Assembly (NCBI GenBank): GCA_047632755.1
Contig: JBLIDT010000005.1
Location: 1 to 64,000, forward strand
DNA from: JAKVAV01 sp047632755
Lineage (GTDB): Bacteria; Bacteroidota; Bacteroidia; Flavobacteriales_D; Cryomorphaceae
Length of the DNA: 64,000 bases
Direction of reading: 5' to 3'
Made by a program: the position numbers and the translations under genes. How positions within the stretch are numbered: the first letter of the stretch is position 1; each line of letters opens with the position of its first letter. Positions 18,302 to 26,893 of this stretch are shown here, piece by piece. The notes under the pieces were generated by a model, which saw nothing but the letters and a program-made list of their open reading frames with translations, was not told the origin of the DNA and did not search any database.

Positions 18302-18365
18302 CACCCCTAAATAATACGGGCACTACTTGAAAATATAAGCAATCTGCGCCTACACCCCCCTAAAT
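18302..18365 (+). promoter_or_regulatory. Paired CACCCC boxes upstream of ald
   Basis: CACCCCTAAAT (18302-18312) and CACCCCCCTAAAT (18353-18365) are direct repeats 51 bp apart, upstream of the alanine dehydrogenase gene; TATCCTTTC follows the second. The CACCCC-AAA core also occurs before the ABC permease and the second helicase. Confidence 0.35.
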
Positions 18366-18435
18366 TTTACACCCTATCCTTTCAATATTGTTTTAATTGT
18401 CACAACTTGCCCGCTTAAATAAAAACGGTATAACA

Positions 18436-19536
18436 ATGATTGTCGGCATTCCTCAAGAAATTAAAAACAACGAAAGCAGAGTTGGTATGACACCTGCTGG
18501 CGTTTTTGAGCTGGTAAAAAACAACCATACGGTATATGTACAATCCAATGCTGGAGACGGCAGTGGTTTTTTTAATGCTGACTACCAACAAGCAGGGGCC
18601 ATCATTCTCGAGACCATTGGTCAGGTCTACTCTATTAGCGAGATGATTGTAAAGGTAAAAGAGCCCATTGCCGAAGAATACGATTTAATAAAGGAGGGAC
18701 AAATCTTGTTCACCTATTTTCATTTTGCCTCAAGTGAACCATTAACAAAAGCAATGATTAAGGCCAAGGCCATTTGCATTGCCTACGAAACTGTTGAGGA
18801 TGAAGACGGAACCTTGCCATTACTCACACCAATGTCTGAGGTTGCAGGAAGGTTGGCTATACAGCAAGGCGCCAAATATTTAGAAAAACCAGTAAAAGGC
18901 CGCGGTGTACTTCTAGGTGGTGTGCCTGGCGTGGCTCCAGGCAAAGTGTTGGTTTTAGGCGCTGGCGTAGTGGGTATTCAAGCGGCTAAAATGGCTGCGG
19001 GATTGGGAGCTCATGTCACCATTATGGATATAAACATGAAGCGCTTGCGTTATGTAAACGACGTAATGCCCCCGCATGTGGTTACGGAATTCTCCAATGA
19101 ATTTAATATCCGAAAACATATAAAGACCCACGATTTAATTATTGGTGGTGTTTTACTGAAAGGCGCGAAAGCTCCTAACCTGATTACGCGAGATATGTTA
19201 AAAGAAATGCGTCCAGGAACAGTAATCGTAGATGTAGCCGTTGATCAAGGCGGCTGCGTAGAAACCACCAGACCTACCACACATGAAGACCCTATATATA
19301 TTATAGACGACATTGTGCATTACTCTGTCGCCAATATGCCTGGGGCGGTGCCTTACACCTCTACGGTGGCATTGACCAATGTTACCCTACCCTATGCTTT
19401 AAGAATAGCAAATATGGGTTGGGAGGTTGCTTGCGAAAAAGATGCAAGCCTCAAAAAAGGATTGAATATTGTTGCAGGCACCGTGGTTTACGAAGAAATA
19501 ATAGAGGCTTTTGGTTGGGAAAAAGCTTTTTCCTAG
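18436..19536 (+). CDS. ald: Alanine dehydrogenase
   Basis: NAD-dependent oxidative deamination of L-alanine to pyruvate and ammonia (reversible), EC 1.4.1.1, cytosolic hexamer. ATG 18436 gives the usual N-terminus (MIVGIPQEIKNNESRVGMTP) and 366 residues, close to the family's 370; the open frame upstream from 18397 is not needed. The substrate residues Lys75 and His96 are at the canonical positions; the Rossmann motif is VLGAGVVGIQAAKMAAGLGA, with the acidic DIN at the end of beta-2 indicating NAD(H). The gene stands 0.6 kb before the PLP/DgcN/epimerase operon and may feed alanine released from murein peptides into central metabolism, which is only an inference. Confidence 0.95.
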   Translation: MIVGIPQEIKNNESRVGMTPAGVFELVKNNHTVYVQSNAGDGSGFFNADYQQAGAIILETIGQVYSISEMIVKVKEPIAEEYDLIKEGQILFTYFHFASSEPLTKAMIKAKAICIAYETVEDEDGTLPLLTPMSEVAGRLAIQQGAKYLEKPVKGRGVLLGGVPGVAPGKVLVLGAGVVGIQAAKMAAGLGAHVTIMDINMKRLRYVNDVMPPHVVTEFSNEFNIRKHIKTHDLIIGGVLLKGAKAPNLITRDMLKEMRPGTVIVDVAVDQGGCVETTRPTTHEDPIYIIDDIVHYSVANMPGAVPYTSTVALTNVTLPYALRIANMGWEVACEKDASLKKGLNIVAGTVVYEEIIEAFGWEKAFS

Positions 19537-20134
19537 CAGTGCATTTTGCATGTAAATGCAACCTTTCTTAGCACTTCACATAGATTAGAGATTTTGCTTA
19601 TTAACTGTTGTGATTCTCTAATAATTTGGGGATCATACAAAGCATGGTGCGGTTCGTGCCTCGCTTTAGCCATAGCAAAGGTGGATGCACGCATTGGCAG
19701 CCTTCGTGTTGAATAGATGTTGCATTTGCAAAGAAGCAATAACAATTGAATACCTAAAAAGGACCTATGCACAAGCGGCTTCTCCATCTTGTTTAGCCGC
19801 TTGTTCAGATCTCACAGAAACGAAATTACTTCTCTCTACTCCTACGCTCATTCCCAAAACTGCCAAGCGCCTTGGACCAAGAAACTCTGGTAAAAGACAC
19901 CAAAGAAATGACCGTTTCACTGGAAAGCATTCGGGTTTGATATCAAATAAGACATCTTTTGAATACCATTTCAAACTTCCTCCTGATTTCTGGATGTAAT
20001 TAGCTCAATAATAGGGCAGTAAAATTTAATATGGAATGTATAACTGATTATATTTCAATCTAATTTTAAGTTGGATTTCAAGCGATTCAATCCCTCATCT
20101 GCTCTAAAAAAAAGATAAAATTCATGAACGATAA
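19537..20134. other. 598-bp intergenic region with hairpins, no clear gene
   Basis: Just after ald there is a hairpin with TGCATTT/AAATGCA arms (19540-19560), and a second with a perfect 9-bp stem CAAGCGGCT/AGCCGCTTG (19772-19803). A minus-strand frame (19533-19787) and overlapping plus-strand frames exist, but none has a ribosome site or family match; the minus-strand peptide segment MRASTFAMAKARHEPHHALY reminds me of small ORFs seen in other Bacteroidota intergenic repeats, an impression I cannot verify. The last 130 bp are A/T-rich and should hold the operon promoter. Confidence 0.4.
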
Positions 20135-21205
20135 ATGTCTAAACTGAATGTGCTGGATGGCGTTAAGCCGAGGGTAATAAAAATACCTCGCGATACCGCC
20201 GAACTCTCCTTGGAAGTCAAGGATAAGGAGAGACCACTCATCGACAGACTTGAATCTCTGCAAGATATCATTAGCGCCGAAGTGGGCGACACAGCTCTCA
20301 CGCGCGCCAGGAGTTTGGAGCGAGAATACGACATACGTCAACTTTACATAAAATACGAAGGCGACAATCCCACTGGGACTCAAAAAGACCGCATTGCTTT
20401 CGCGCAAATACAGGATGCCCTACGTCGAGGATTCGACGTGATTTCAGCAGCAACATGCGGCAATTATGGGGTTGCCGTGGCCTACGCTTCCTATCTCTCA
20501 GGCATTAGGTGCGTCATTTACATTCCGGAGTCTTTTCACACCGAACGCGTAGTTGAAATGCAGGCCTACAATGCTGAAATTGTGAGGTTGCCGGGTACGT
20601 ATGAAGATGTGGTCTCGGCCTCGAGTAAAATTGCTGAAGAGAAGGGCCACTACGATTCCAACCCTGGTGGCTTAAATACCCCTTTGCAAATTACTGCCTA
20701 CGCAGAAATCGCCAACGAAATTTACGATGTACTTCGAGATGCGCCTAAATTTCTCGCTTGTCCTGTTTCTAATGGGACCCTTCTTGCGGGAATCTATAGG
20801 GGCTTCGTGAGTCTCTACAAGAGAGGAAAGACTTCGAGAATTCCTCACTTTGTCGCGGGATCATCGTCCTATAAAAATCCCATCATCTCTTCTTTCATCA
20901 AGAAATTAGATCACTGCGAAGATTTAAAAGCAGAGAAAATAAAGGAGACCAAAATCAATGAACCACTCATAAACTGGCACAGCTTTGATGGTGAAGAAGC
21001 ACTTTATGCTCTTAAAACTTCACAGGGTTATGCGGCTCATGTTAGCGACAGGAAAATGTATCTGATGAGCAATTTTCTTCTCAAAAACGCTGGTCTTACT
21101 GTTCTACCAGCATCAACAGCTGGTTTAATTGCCCTTCTCGAAAAAAATCAAAGTCTTGAGCTTCCCAACGACCGCTATGTCGCCGTACTCACGGCAAGAA
21201 ACTAA
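20135..21205 (+). CDS. PLP-dependent threonine-synthase-like enzyme
   Basis: 356 residues, cytosolic, fold type II PLP enzyme. The PLP Lys is Lys84 in NPTGTQKDR; the phosphate and substrate loop is AATCGNYGVAVAYAS; further blocks are CPVSNGTLLAGI (the phosphate cup) and TVLPASTAGLIAL. It is shorter than true threonine synthase, lacks its N-terminal domain and sits apart from thr genes. It ends 17 nt before a DgcN-like gene and is followed by an enolase-superfamily epimerase, so it is probably a lyase, racemase or deaminase acting on a related amino acid. The exact reaction cannot be read from sequence. Confidence 0.8.
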   Translation: MSKLNVLDGVKPRVIKIPRDTAELSLEVKDKERPLIDRLESLQDIISAEVGDTALTRARSLEREYDIRQLYIKYEGDNPTGTQKDRIAFAQIQDALRRGFDVISAATCGNYGVAVAYASYLSGIRCVIYIPESFHTERVVEMQAYNAEIVRLPGTYEDVVSASSKIAEEKGHYDSNPGGLNTPLQITAYAEIANEIYDVLRDAPKFLACPVSNGTLLAGIYRGFVSLYKRGKTSRIPHFVAGSSSYKNPIISSFIKKLDHCEDLKAEKIKETKINEPLINWHSFDGEEALYALKTSQGYAAHVSDRKMYLMSNFLLKNAGLTVLPASTAGLIALLEKNQSLELPNDRYVAVLTARN

Positions 21206-21222
21206 CTTATAAAACCGTATAA

Positions 21223-22317
21223 ATGCAACGAATTATCGATGGTAATGCTCTCGTTTACGCAGAAGGGGCATATAATACACCAAATGGCAAAACTGCTCAT
21301 GGGCTGGTGCGTTTTACCGAAAGGTATAAAGTCCTAGGGGTAATTGATTCTACCTACAAAGGCAGGGATGCAGGCGAGGTACTGGACAACCGTAAAAACG
21401 GAATTCCAATTTTCGAAAACCTGGAATCGGCATTGAGTTCCTTGGCCAGTGAGAAACCAAGGTATTTTGTAATCGGCTTGGCGCCAGATGGAGGTCGCTT
21501 AAGCCCCCAAGCGAAGGAAGAGGTGCGAAAAGCTCTTGAACATGGCCTTAATGTGGACAGTGGCCTCCACGACTTCCTTTATAAGGATGCCGGTTTTGTT
21601 GCACTCGCTCTCAAAAATGGTGTTTCCATTAGAGATATTCGAAAGACTCCCGACCGCGATGGTCTTCATTTTTTCTCAGGAAAGATTGAAGAGGTAGACT
21701 GTTTGAAGATCGCCGTTTTGGGAACAGATTCTGCCGTTGGAAAACGCACCACTTCATGGATTCTAACACACGCATTCAGAAACGTTGGTCTCAAAGCCGA
21801 AATGATCGGCACTGGCCAAACCGCATGGATGCAGGGTGCCAAGTATTCTATGGTGATGGATAGCTGCATAAACGATTTTGTATCTGGTGAAATCGAACAC
21901 GCCGTGCACGAAGCATGGAAAAACGAAAAGCCCGATCTCATCATGATTGAAGGCCAAGGGAGTTTGATGAATCCCGCTTATCCAGGTGGATTTGAAATTT
22001 TGGCTGCTGGTAGACCCGACTTCGTCATTCTACAACACGCGCCCAAACGATTGGAATACGATGGTTTCCCTGGTTATAAACTTCATTCGATTCAGGAACA
22101 AATTAGTGCCATTGAAATGATTTCGGGTAAGAAGGTCATTGCGCTGACGCTTAACCACGAATTGATGGAGCCTTTTGAAATCGAACCAGCCTGTGCGGCC
22201 CTGAAATACGAAACGGGACTGCCCACATTTGATGTTCTCGCACACGGAGCCGAAGGCCTTGTGAAACTTTTGGAGTCTTTACTAAAGCGATCAGACTCGA
22301 AGATTTTCAAGTTCTAG
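21223..22317 (+). CDS. dgcN: DUF1611 protein, DgcN-like N-acetyltransferase
   Basis: 364 residues. DUF1611 proteins have an N-terminal Rossmann-like part (about 1-150, VLGVIDSTYKGRDAG, YFVIGLAPDGG) and a C-terminal P-loop-like domain; here the loop is Gly167-Thr-Asp-Ser-Ala-Val-Gly-Lys174-Arg-Thr-Thr, followed by GTGQTAWMQG and IEGQGSLMNPAYPG. DgcN of marine Proteobacteria, in this family, is reported to N-acetylate D-glutamate, and its partner DgcA racemises the product. The adjacent epimerase (22491-23555) supports the same pairing. The gene symbol is by family and context; acetyl acceptor not proven. Confidence 0.75.
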   Translation: MQRIIDGNALVYAEGAYNTPNGKTAHGLVRFTERYKVLGVIDSTYKGRDAGEVLDNRKNGIPIFENLESALSSLASEKPRYFVIGLAPDGGRLSPQAKEEVRKALEHGLNVDSGLHDFLYKDAGFVALALKNGVSIRDIRKTPDRDGLHFFSGKIEEVDCLKIAVLGTDSAVGKRTTSWILTHAFRNVGLKAEMIGTGQTAWMQGAKYSMVMDSCINDFVSGEIEHAVHEAWKNEKPDLIMIEGQGSLMNPAYPGGFEILAAGRPDFVILQHAPKRLEYDGFPGYKLHSIQEQISAIEMISGKKVIALTLNHELMEPFEIEPACAALKYETGLPTFDVLAHGAEGLVKLLESLLKRSDSKIFKF

Positions 22318-22490
22318 CTTTCCTCTTGATTGCCTTACTGTAAAAATCACAGCGCGCAAACACGGCCTATTTAGCAAGAATCAAAACTGAATATAAGGTG
22401 ACTATTGAGAATAAATATTGCTATCGCAAAAATAAGTTTGATGAAAAGTAATAGCCGTAAAACGCTAAAGAAATCAAAACACAAACTAAC

Positions 22491-23555
22491 ATGAAAATTG
22501 TCGAGGTTCAATATGAGGTACGTAAACTGACCCTTATAGAGTCCTATAAAATTGCTTACGAAACAGTAGGAAGCTGTGAGAACGTATTTCTGAAGATCAT
22601 CACTGATACTGGCCTCATTGGTCACGGCTGTGCAGCTCCCGACATGGAAATAACCCATGAAACCGCTCAAGATGTTGTGCACTCTATTGAACGCGATCTC
22701 AAGCCGCTGCTATTGGGTGAGCTGCCTTTTCAAAGAGCACGATTCAATCACATCCTGAAAATGGAAACAGCCTCTGGATCATCTTGCAGGTGTATGATGG
22801 ATATTGCTTTATGCGATTTGTATTCCAGAAAAGCACAGCTACCCCTTTACCAATTCCTTGGTGGTTTTCGCCATAAAATTGCCACCAGTATTACGATTGG
22901 AATTCTGCCTTTGCATGAAACCCTCGATAAAGCCAAGGGCTACTTGGAGCAAGGTTTTAAGGTTCTAAAATTGAAGGGAGGGCTTAATATGGAAGAAGAT
23001 GTGGAGAAGGTTTCCAAACTAAGGGAGCAATGCGGGAGAACATTTGACCTCCGTTTTGATGCAAACCAAGGTTATACTATAGCCCAATCTATTGAGTTTA
23101 TTGAAAAAACACGGAATGCAAGTATTGAGATTTTTGAACAACCCACACCAACGCACGACTCAGAAGCGATGGCCGAAGTAACTCAGTCTGTTCACGTTCC
23201 CGTCATGGCTGATGAAAGCCTGAGATCCTTGAAAGATGCTTTCCATATTACTCAAAATGAACTTGCCAATATGGTCAATATAAAAATCCAAAAAGTAGGT
23301 GGTATCTTAGAAAGCGCGCACATTAATTCGCTCGCGAAAGGAGCTGGAATGGAAGTAATGGTGGGCTGTTTGGACGAGTCGAGTCTTGGAATTGCGGCGG
23401 GTCTGCATTTTGCGCTGAGCCGACCAAATATTGAATTTGCCGATCTTGATGGCCACCTCGATCTCCAAGACGATCCAGTGAAAGGCTTGTTTAAAATTGA
23501 AGATGGCTTTATGATTCCCTCACAGGAGCATGGCCTGGGAAACGTAACTTACTAA
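22491..23555 (+). CDS. dgcA: Enolase-superfamily epimerase (DgcA / L-Ala-D/L-Glu epimerase-like)
   Basis: 354 residues, MLE subgroup of the enolase superfamily: alpha+beta capping domain (1-125), then a TIM barrel. Catalytic bases are Lys160-x-Lys162 (VLKLKGG) and Lys268 (NIKIQKVGG); metal ligands are Asp190 (RFDANQ), Glu216 (EIFEQP) and Asp241 (MADES). A C-terminal DLDGHLDLQDDP segment matches the DxD motif of dipeptide epimerases that contacts the alpha-amino group. By sequence alone it is an Ala-Glu epimerase; next to a DUF1611 gene, an N-acetyl-glutamate racemase role (DgcA) is equally or more likely. Separated from dgcN by 173 bp, same strand. Substrate needs assay. Confidence 0.8.
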   Translation: MKIVEVQYEVRKLTLIESYKIAYETVGSCENVFLKIITDTGLIGHGCAAPDMEITHETAQDVVHSIERDLKPLLLGELPFQRARFNHILKMETASGSSCRCMMDIALCDLYSRKAQLPLYQFLGGFRHKIATSITIGILPLHETLDKAKGYLEQGFKVLKLKGGLNMEEDVEKVSKLREQCGRTFDLRFDANQGYTIAQSIEFIEKTRNASIEIFEQPTPTHDSEAMAEVTQSVHVPVMADESLRSLKDAFHITQNELANMVNIKIQKVGGILESAHINSLAKGAGMEVMVGCLDESSLGIAAGLHFALSRPNIEFADLDGHLDLQDDPVKGLFKIEDGFMIPSQEHGLGNVTY

Positions 23556-24043
23556 GAATTGAATAGCGCCTTTTAGAAGCTGTATGACCAATAAAAAGTA
23601 CAGCAAAACAATCAACTAAGGGCAAAGCCAACCCACAGATGAAAATCCCAATGCCATGAATGTTGGAATTTTTACGCATCATTTTTTTTCCGAGATCATT
23701 TTATAGCCATAGGTTAAGAATTGACCCGAGACTCAAAGATCTCGTCTCTAAATAAAGCAGCGGAGTGTTAAAGAATAACGACCTTCGCAACGCGCGCTCT
23801 GGCCACTATTAAGAACTGGAGCGATCGAGAAAGTGCTTCGTAACAACAACGCCCGCTAAACCGATCGGGCTTATGGTTTGCCATTAGAAATGATCGACAG
23901 GATTGACAGGATTCAATATCGTCATGGTAATTGCGGTCATCCTCTTTGCCAGATTGGGAGTAAGGCTTTATGCCAAGTGGAAGGATATCGAGAACGATAA
24001 TGATTGAAGGACAACAAGTAAGCACAATAAAAAAAATTACACC
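23556..24043. other. Intergenic region with terminator and small remnant
   Basis: 488 bp. A terminator lies at 23642-23673. A 27-codon frame (23924-24007) reads as a membrane-like peptide (MVIAVILFARLGVRLYAKW) with a short acidic tail; it is preceded by the tandem 9-mer GACAGGATT GACAGGATT. The frame is open further upstream without a start, so it looks like the C-terminal end of a lost membrane protein rather than a gene. Confidence 0.35.
23642..23673 (+). terminator. Rho-independent terminator after the epimerase operon
   Basis: AAAATCCCAA pairs with TTGGAATTTT (one mismatch) around an 11-nt loop and is followed by T residues. It lies 87 nt after the epimerase stop and shares the CCCAATG arm with the hairpins at 669 and 16028. 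Confidence 0.6.
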
Positions 24044-25090
24044 ATGAGCAAAAGCCAAAAGAAACTGAGCTTTTTAGACAGTTACCTCACGTTGTGGATA
24101 TTCTCAGCCATGGCAATAGGTGTTGGGATAGGCTATTTTTTTCCACTCATTCCTGAATTTGTCAATGGCCTGAGCAGCGGCACGACCAATATACCCATCG
24201 CCATTGGGTTGATCTTAATGATGTATCCGCCCTTAGCGAAAGTCAATTACAGCCTGCTGCCGACGGTGTTCAAAGATGTAAAGATCCTTTCCGTATCTCT
24301 TCTGCTCAATTGGATCGTAGGGCCTATACTCATGTTTGCCTTGGCCATTCTCTTTTTGCGGGATTATCCAGAATACATGGTGGGCTTGATTTTGATTGGT
24401 CTGGCCAGATGCATTGCCATGGTGCTGGTCTGGAATGACCTGGCAGAAGGCAGTAGCGAATACGGCGCAGGTCTGGTGGCATTGAACAGTATTTTTCAAG
24501 TATTTGCCTATAGTTTCTACGCATGGATATTCATTACCTGGCTCCCGCCCTTTTTTGGTTTTGAAGGCGCCATTGTAGATATATCCATAGCCACCATAGC
24601 CGAAAGCGTCGCCATATACCTCGGCATTCCATTTTTGCTCGGGCTCCTAAGTCGATTCATTCTGGTAAAAGCCAAAGGCGAAGAATGGTACACCAATAAG
24701 TTCATCCCCACCATATCGCCCCTCACGCTCATCGCCCTGCTCTTTACCATCGTTGTCATGTTTTCCTTGAAAGGTGAATTGATTGTGGAAATCCCTATGG
24801 ATGTGGTGATCATCGCAATTCCCCTTCTCATCTATTTTGGAATTATGTTTTTCATCAGCTTTTTCGTGAGCAAAGCAATGGGAGCCTCCTACGACAAGAA
24901 TGCCGCCATCTCGTTCACTGCTTCTGGCAACAATTTTGAATTGGCCATCGCGGTGGCCATCGCCGTGTTTGGGCTGAATTCGGGTCAAGCCTTTGCGGGA
25001 GTAGTTGGCCCCTTAGTTGAAGTGCCCGCGCTCATTCTGCTCGTCAGGGTTGCCTTTTGGCTAAAGAAGAAATACTACGTCTCTCAATAG
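24044..25090 (+). CDS. acr3: Arsenite efflux transporter, Acr3 family
   Basis: 348 residues with ten hydrophobic segments, inner membrane. Acr3 signatures are present: ARCIAMVLVWNDLA (with the conserved Cys of the fourth segment), GLVALNSIFQV, and the C-terminal SGNNFELAIAVAIAVFGL block with VVGPLVEVPALILLV. Acr3 exports arsenite using the proton motive force. Unlike most ars loci there is no ArsR or ArsC gene alongside; a patatin lipase follows after 97 bp. ATG 24044 gives the normal start (a hydrophilic tail then FLDSYLTLW). Confidence 0.92.
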   Translation: MSKSQKKLSFLDSYLTLWIFSAMAIGVGIGYFFPLIPEFVNGLSSGTTNIPIAIGLILMMYPPLAKVNYSLLPTVFKDVKILSVSLLLNWIVGPILMFALAILFLRDYPEYMVGLILIGLARCIAMVLVWNDLAEGSSEYGAGLVALNSIFQVFAYSFYAWIFITWLPPFFGFEGAIVDISIATIAESVAIYLGIPFLLGLLSRFILVKAKGEEWYTNKFIPTISPLTLIALLFTIVVMFSLKGELIVEIPMDVVIIAIPLLIYFGIMFFISFFVSKAMGASYDKNAAISFTASGNNFELAIAVAIAVFGLNSGQAFAGVVGPLVEVPALILLVRVAFWLKKKYYVSQ

Positions 25091-25187
25091 AGGTAGGCAA
25101 TCGCAATTGATATATTATTCCAAGTAGGAAAACAATGACATACCACTCTAAAGTGAGAGGCGAGTGGCTTTGGAAAAAAGAGAGATA

Positions 25188-26102
25188 ATGAAAAAAGAAG
25201 GATCTTCAAATAAGACAACCGTTTCTCTAGTGCTAGGCAGCGGAGGTGCAAGAGGTCTTGCTCATATCGGCGTAATCAGATGGCTTGAGGAACATGATTA
25301 TGAAATCAAGTCTATTTCAGGTTGTTCGATAGGTTCTCTAATCGGTGGTGCTTATGCCGCAGGAAAACTGGATCAACTGGAAGAATGGATGGTATCTCTT
25401 CACAAAACAGATATTGCTTCGCTAATGGATTTCTCATGGACGAATAGTGGGATTTTCAAAGGAGATAAAATAATCAACACTCTCATTGGTTTTTTAGAAG
25501 ACATTTTAATTGAAGACCTGCCTGTAACCTTCACCGCTGTAGCGGCAGACTTGGTGACAGAAAAAGAAGTCTGGATTAATTCAGGTTCTCTTTTTGATGC
25601 TATTAGAGCCTCCGCTTCGCTCCCTCTTTTTTTTACGCCCGTAATACATGGAGACGCACTATTAATTGATGGAGGTGTCTTAAATCCTGTCCCAATCGCT
25701 CCCACATTCAATGACGACACTGACTTTACCGTTGCAGTGAACCTTGGCGGCCCGCTTCTTCATGAGGCGCCTGACTCAGAAATTAGTTTGGAGTCGGAAG
25801 AAAAAAAGAGCCTCGGTAAATTTCAAGACGAGATAAAAAAGTTCATAGAAACTTTTAATAGCTCAGATCAAAAACAGAAAGAAAAAAGCTGGAGCATGTA
25901 TGAAGTTGCCGATCGCGCTTTTGATACTATGCAAGGGACAATTGCCCGAATAAAAATTGCTTCCTACCCGCCTGATTTAGAAATAAAAATTGCTCGTAAT
26001 GCTTGCGGCACACTTGAATTTGATAGAGCTGCTGAAATGATCAAACTGGGTTACGAAAAGGCACAATTGGCATATGACATTGACAGTGGAATTGCGAAAT
26101 GA
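25188..26102 (+). CDS. Patatin-like phospholipase
   Basis: Lipid acyl hydrolase with a Ser-Asp dyad, 304 residues. ATG 25188 is preferred over the in-frame GTG at 25164 because of the nearby purine-rich AAAAAGAGAG. Oxyanion hole GSGGARG (17-23), nucleophile Ser47 in GCSIGS, and Asp in the LIDGGVLNPVP block (about 160). No signal peptide, so probably cytosolic. RssA/YlbK-type bacterial patatins share this layout. Substrate unknown; membrane phospholipid turnover is inferred. Confidence 0.9.
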   Translation: MKKEGSSNKTTVSLVLGSGGARGLAHIGVIRWLEEHDYEIKSISGCSIGSLIGGAYAAGKLDQLEEWMVSLHKTDIASLMDFSWTNSGIFKGDKIINTLIGFLEDILIEDLPVTFTAVAADLVTEKEVWINSGSLFDAIRASASLPLFFTPVIHGDALLIDGGVLNPVPIAPTFNDDTDFTVAVNLGGPLLHEAPDSEISLESEEKKSLGKFQDEIKKFIETFNSSDQKQKEKSWSMYEVADRAFDTMQGTIARIKIASYPPDLEIKIARNACGTLEFDRAAEMIKLGYEKAQLAYDIDSGIAK

Positions 26103-26259
26103 ATAAATACAGATCATCCATATGGACGAAAGAGGAAAAATCATTTAAGCGAAGTGGTTGGATGAGTAATTGAGACTTTGCCATTCCCCCCTCACAGAAA
26201 TACCTAGACATCTCGTTGAGTAAACCAATTAACTCTTGCAATTCGTTTGCATAAAAATG

Positions 26260-26273
26260 AATGAACGTTCATT
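26260..26273 (+). promoter_or_regulatory. Palindromic TetR operator candidate
   Basis: AATGAACGTTCATT is a perfect 14-bp palindrome that sits just upstream of a -7 box (26280-26287), 32 nt before the TetR start. TGAACGTTCA cores are common TetR-family operators, and the site would block RNA polymerase, giving autorepression of the whole operon. Confidence 0.7.
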
Positions 26274-26279
26274 TTTTAA

Positions 26280-26287
26280 TACCTTTG
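26280..26287 (+). promoter_or_regulatory. -7 promoter element of the tetR operon
   Basis: TACCTTTG matches TAnnTTTG exactly, 18 nt upstream of ATG 26305. Because it lies downstream of the in-frame codons 26236-26300, it also argues against the longer reading of the TetR gene. Confidence 0.6.
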
Positions 26288-26304
26288 TCCCGAATCGGAA
26301 CACA

Positions 26305-26883
26305 ATGAACATACTTTCAAAAAGTGAATTGAAGCGAGAAGCACTAGTAAAGGCGACTATTAGCCTAGTGAACAATAGTGGTTTCCACGCTGCGCCTATG
26401 TCGAAGATCGCAAAGACGGCAGGTGTGTCTCCTGGAACGATCTACCTCTATTTCGAAAACAAGCAAGACCTCATCAATCAAGTTTATATCGAAGTAAAGG
26501 CAGCGTTCTCCCAATTCGCTTTCAAGGATTACAAGGAGGAGCTTTCGGTAGAAGAGGGCTTCGAAAGGATCTGGAAGAACATTGCCGCTTTCAAATTAAA
26601 TGAGGTCGAAGAAGCTATGTTTTTATCGCAATGCGACAATACGCCCATGATCGATGAACCTGGCAGAACGGAAGGCTTAAAACACCTGCGCCCCTTGTTG
26701 GATCTCTGGGAACGCGGCCAAAAGGAATGTATCATCAAACCTGTTTCTCCTTATATGCTCTATGCCTTTAGCATCTACCCCGTGGCCTTTTTGATGAATA
26801 TGCAAGAGCGTGAGCTCTTCAAATTAACGCCTGCGCATGTGCATGAAGCATATGAGATGGCGTGGAACAGCATTAAAATTTGA
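26305..26883 (+). CDS. TetR/AcrR family transcriptional regulator
   Basis: 192 residues from ATG 26305; a longer frame from 26236 would include the operator and promoter. N-terminal TetR helix-turn-helix (KREALVKATISLVNNSGFHA, then MSKIAKTAGVSPGTIYLYFENKQDLINQV); the C-terminal ligand domain is divergent. It is the first gene of an operon with a quinone/enone reductase, a YqhD-type alcohol dehydrogenase and a DJ-1/PfpI protein, so its ligand is probably a reactive carbonyl or electrophile. A palindrome between its promoter elements suggests autorepression. Confidence 0.9.
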   Translation: MNILSKSELKREALVKATISLVNNSGFHAAPMSKIAKTAGVSPGTIYLYFENKQDLINQVYIEVKAAFSQFAFKDYKEELSVEEGFERIWKNIAAFKLNEVEEAMFLSQCDNTPMIDEPGRTEGLKHLRPLLDLWERGQKECIIKPVSPYMLYAFSIYPVAFLMNMQERELFKLTPAHVHEAYEMAWNSIKI

Positions 26884-26893
26884 TTGAAAAATT

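Noticed and set aside
19533..19787. Minus-strand open frame of 84 codons overlapping the end of ald
   Set aside because: No promoter or ribosome site, and it crosses a hairpin arm; only an unverified resemblance to other small ORFs.
20135..21205. Annotation as true threonine synthase (thrC)
   Set aside because: Too short, lacking the N-terminal ThrC domain, and placed with DUF1611 and epimerase genes rather than thr genes.
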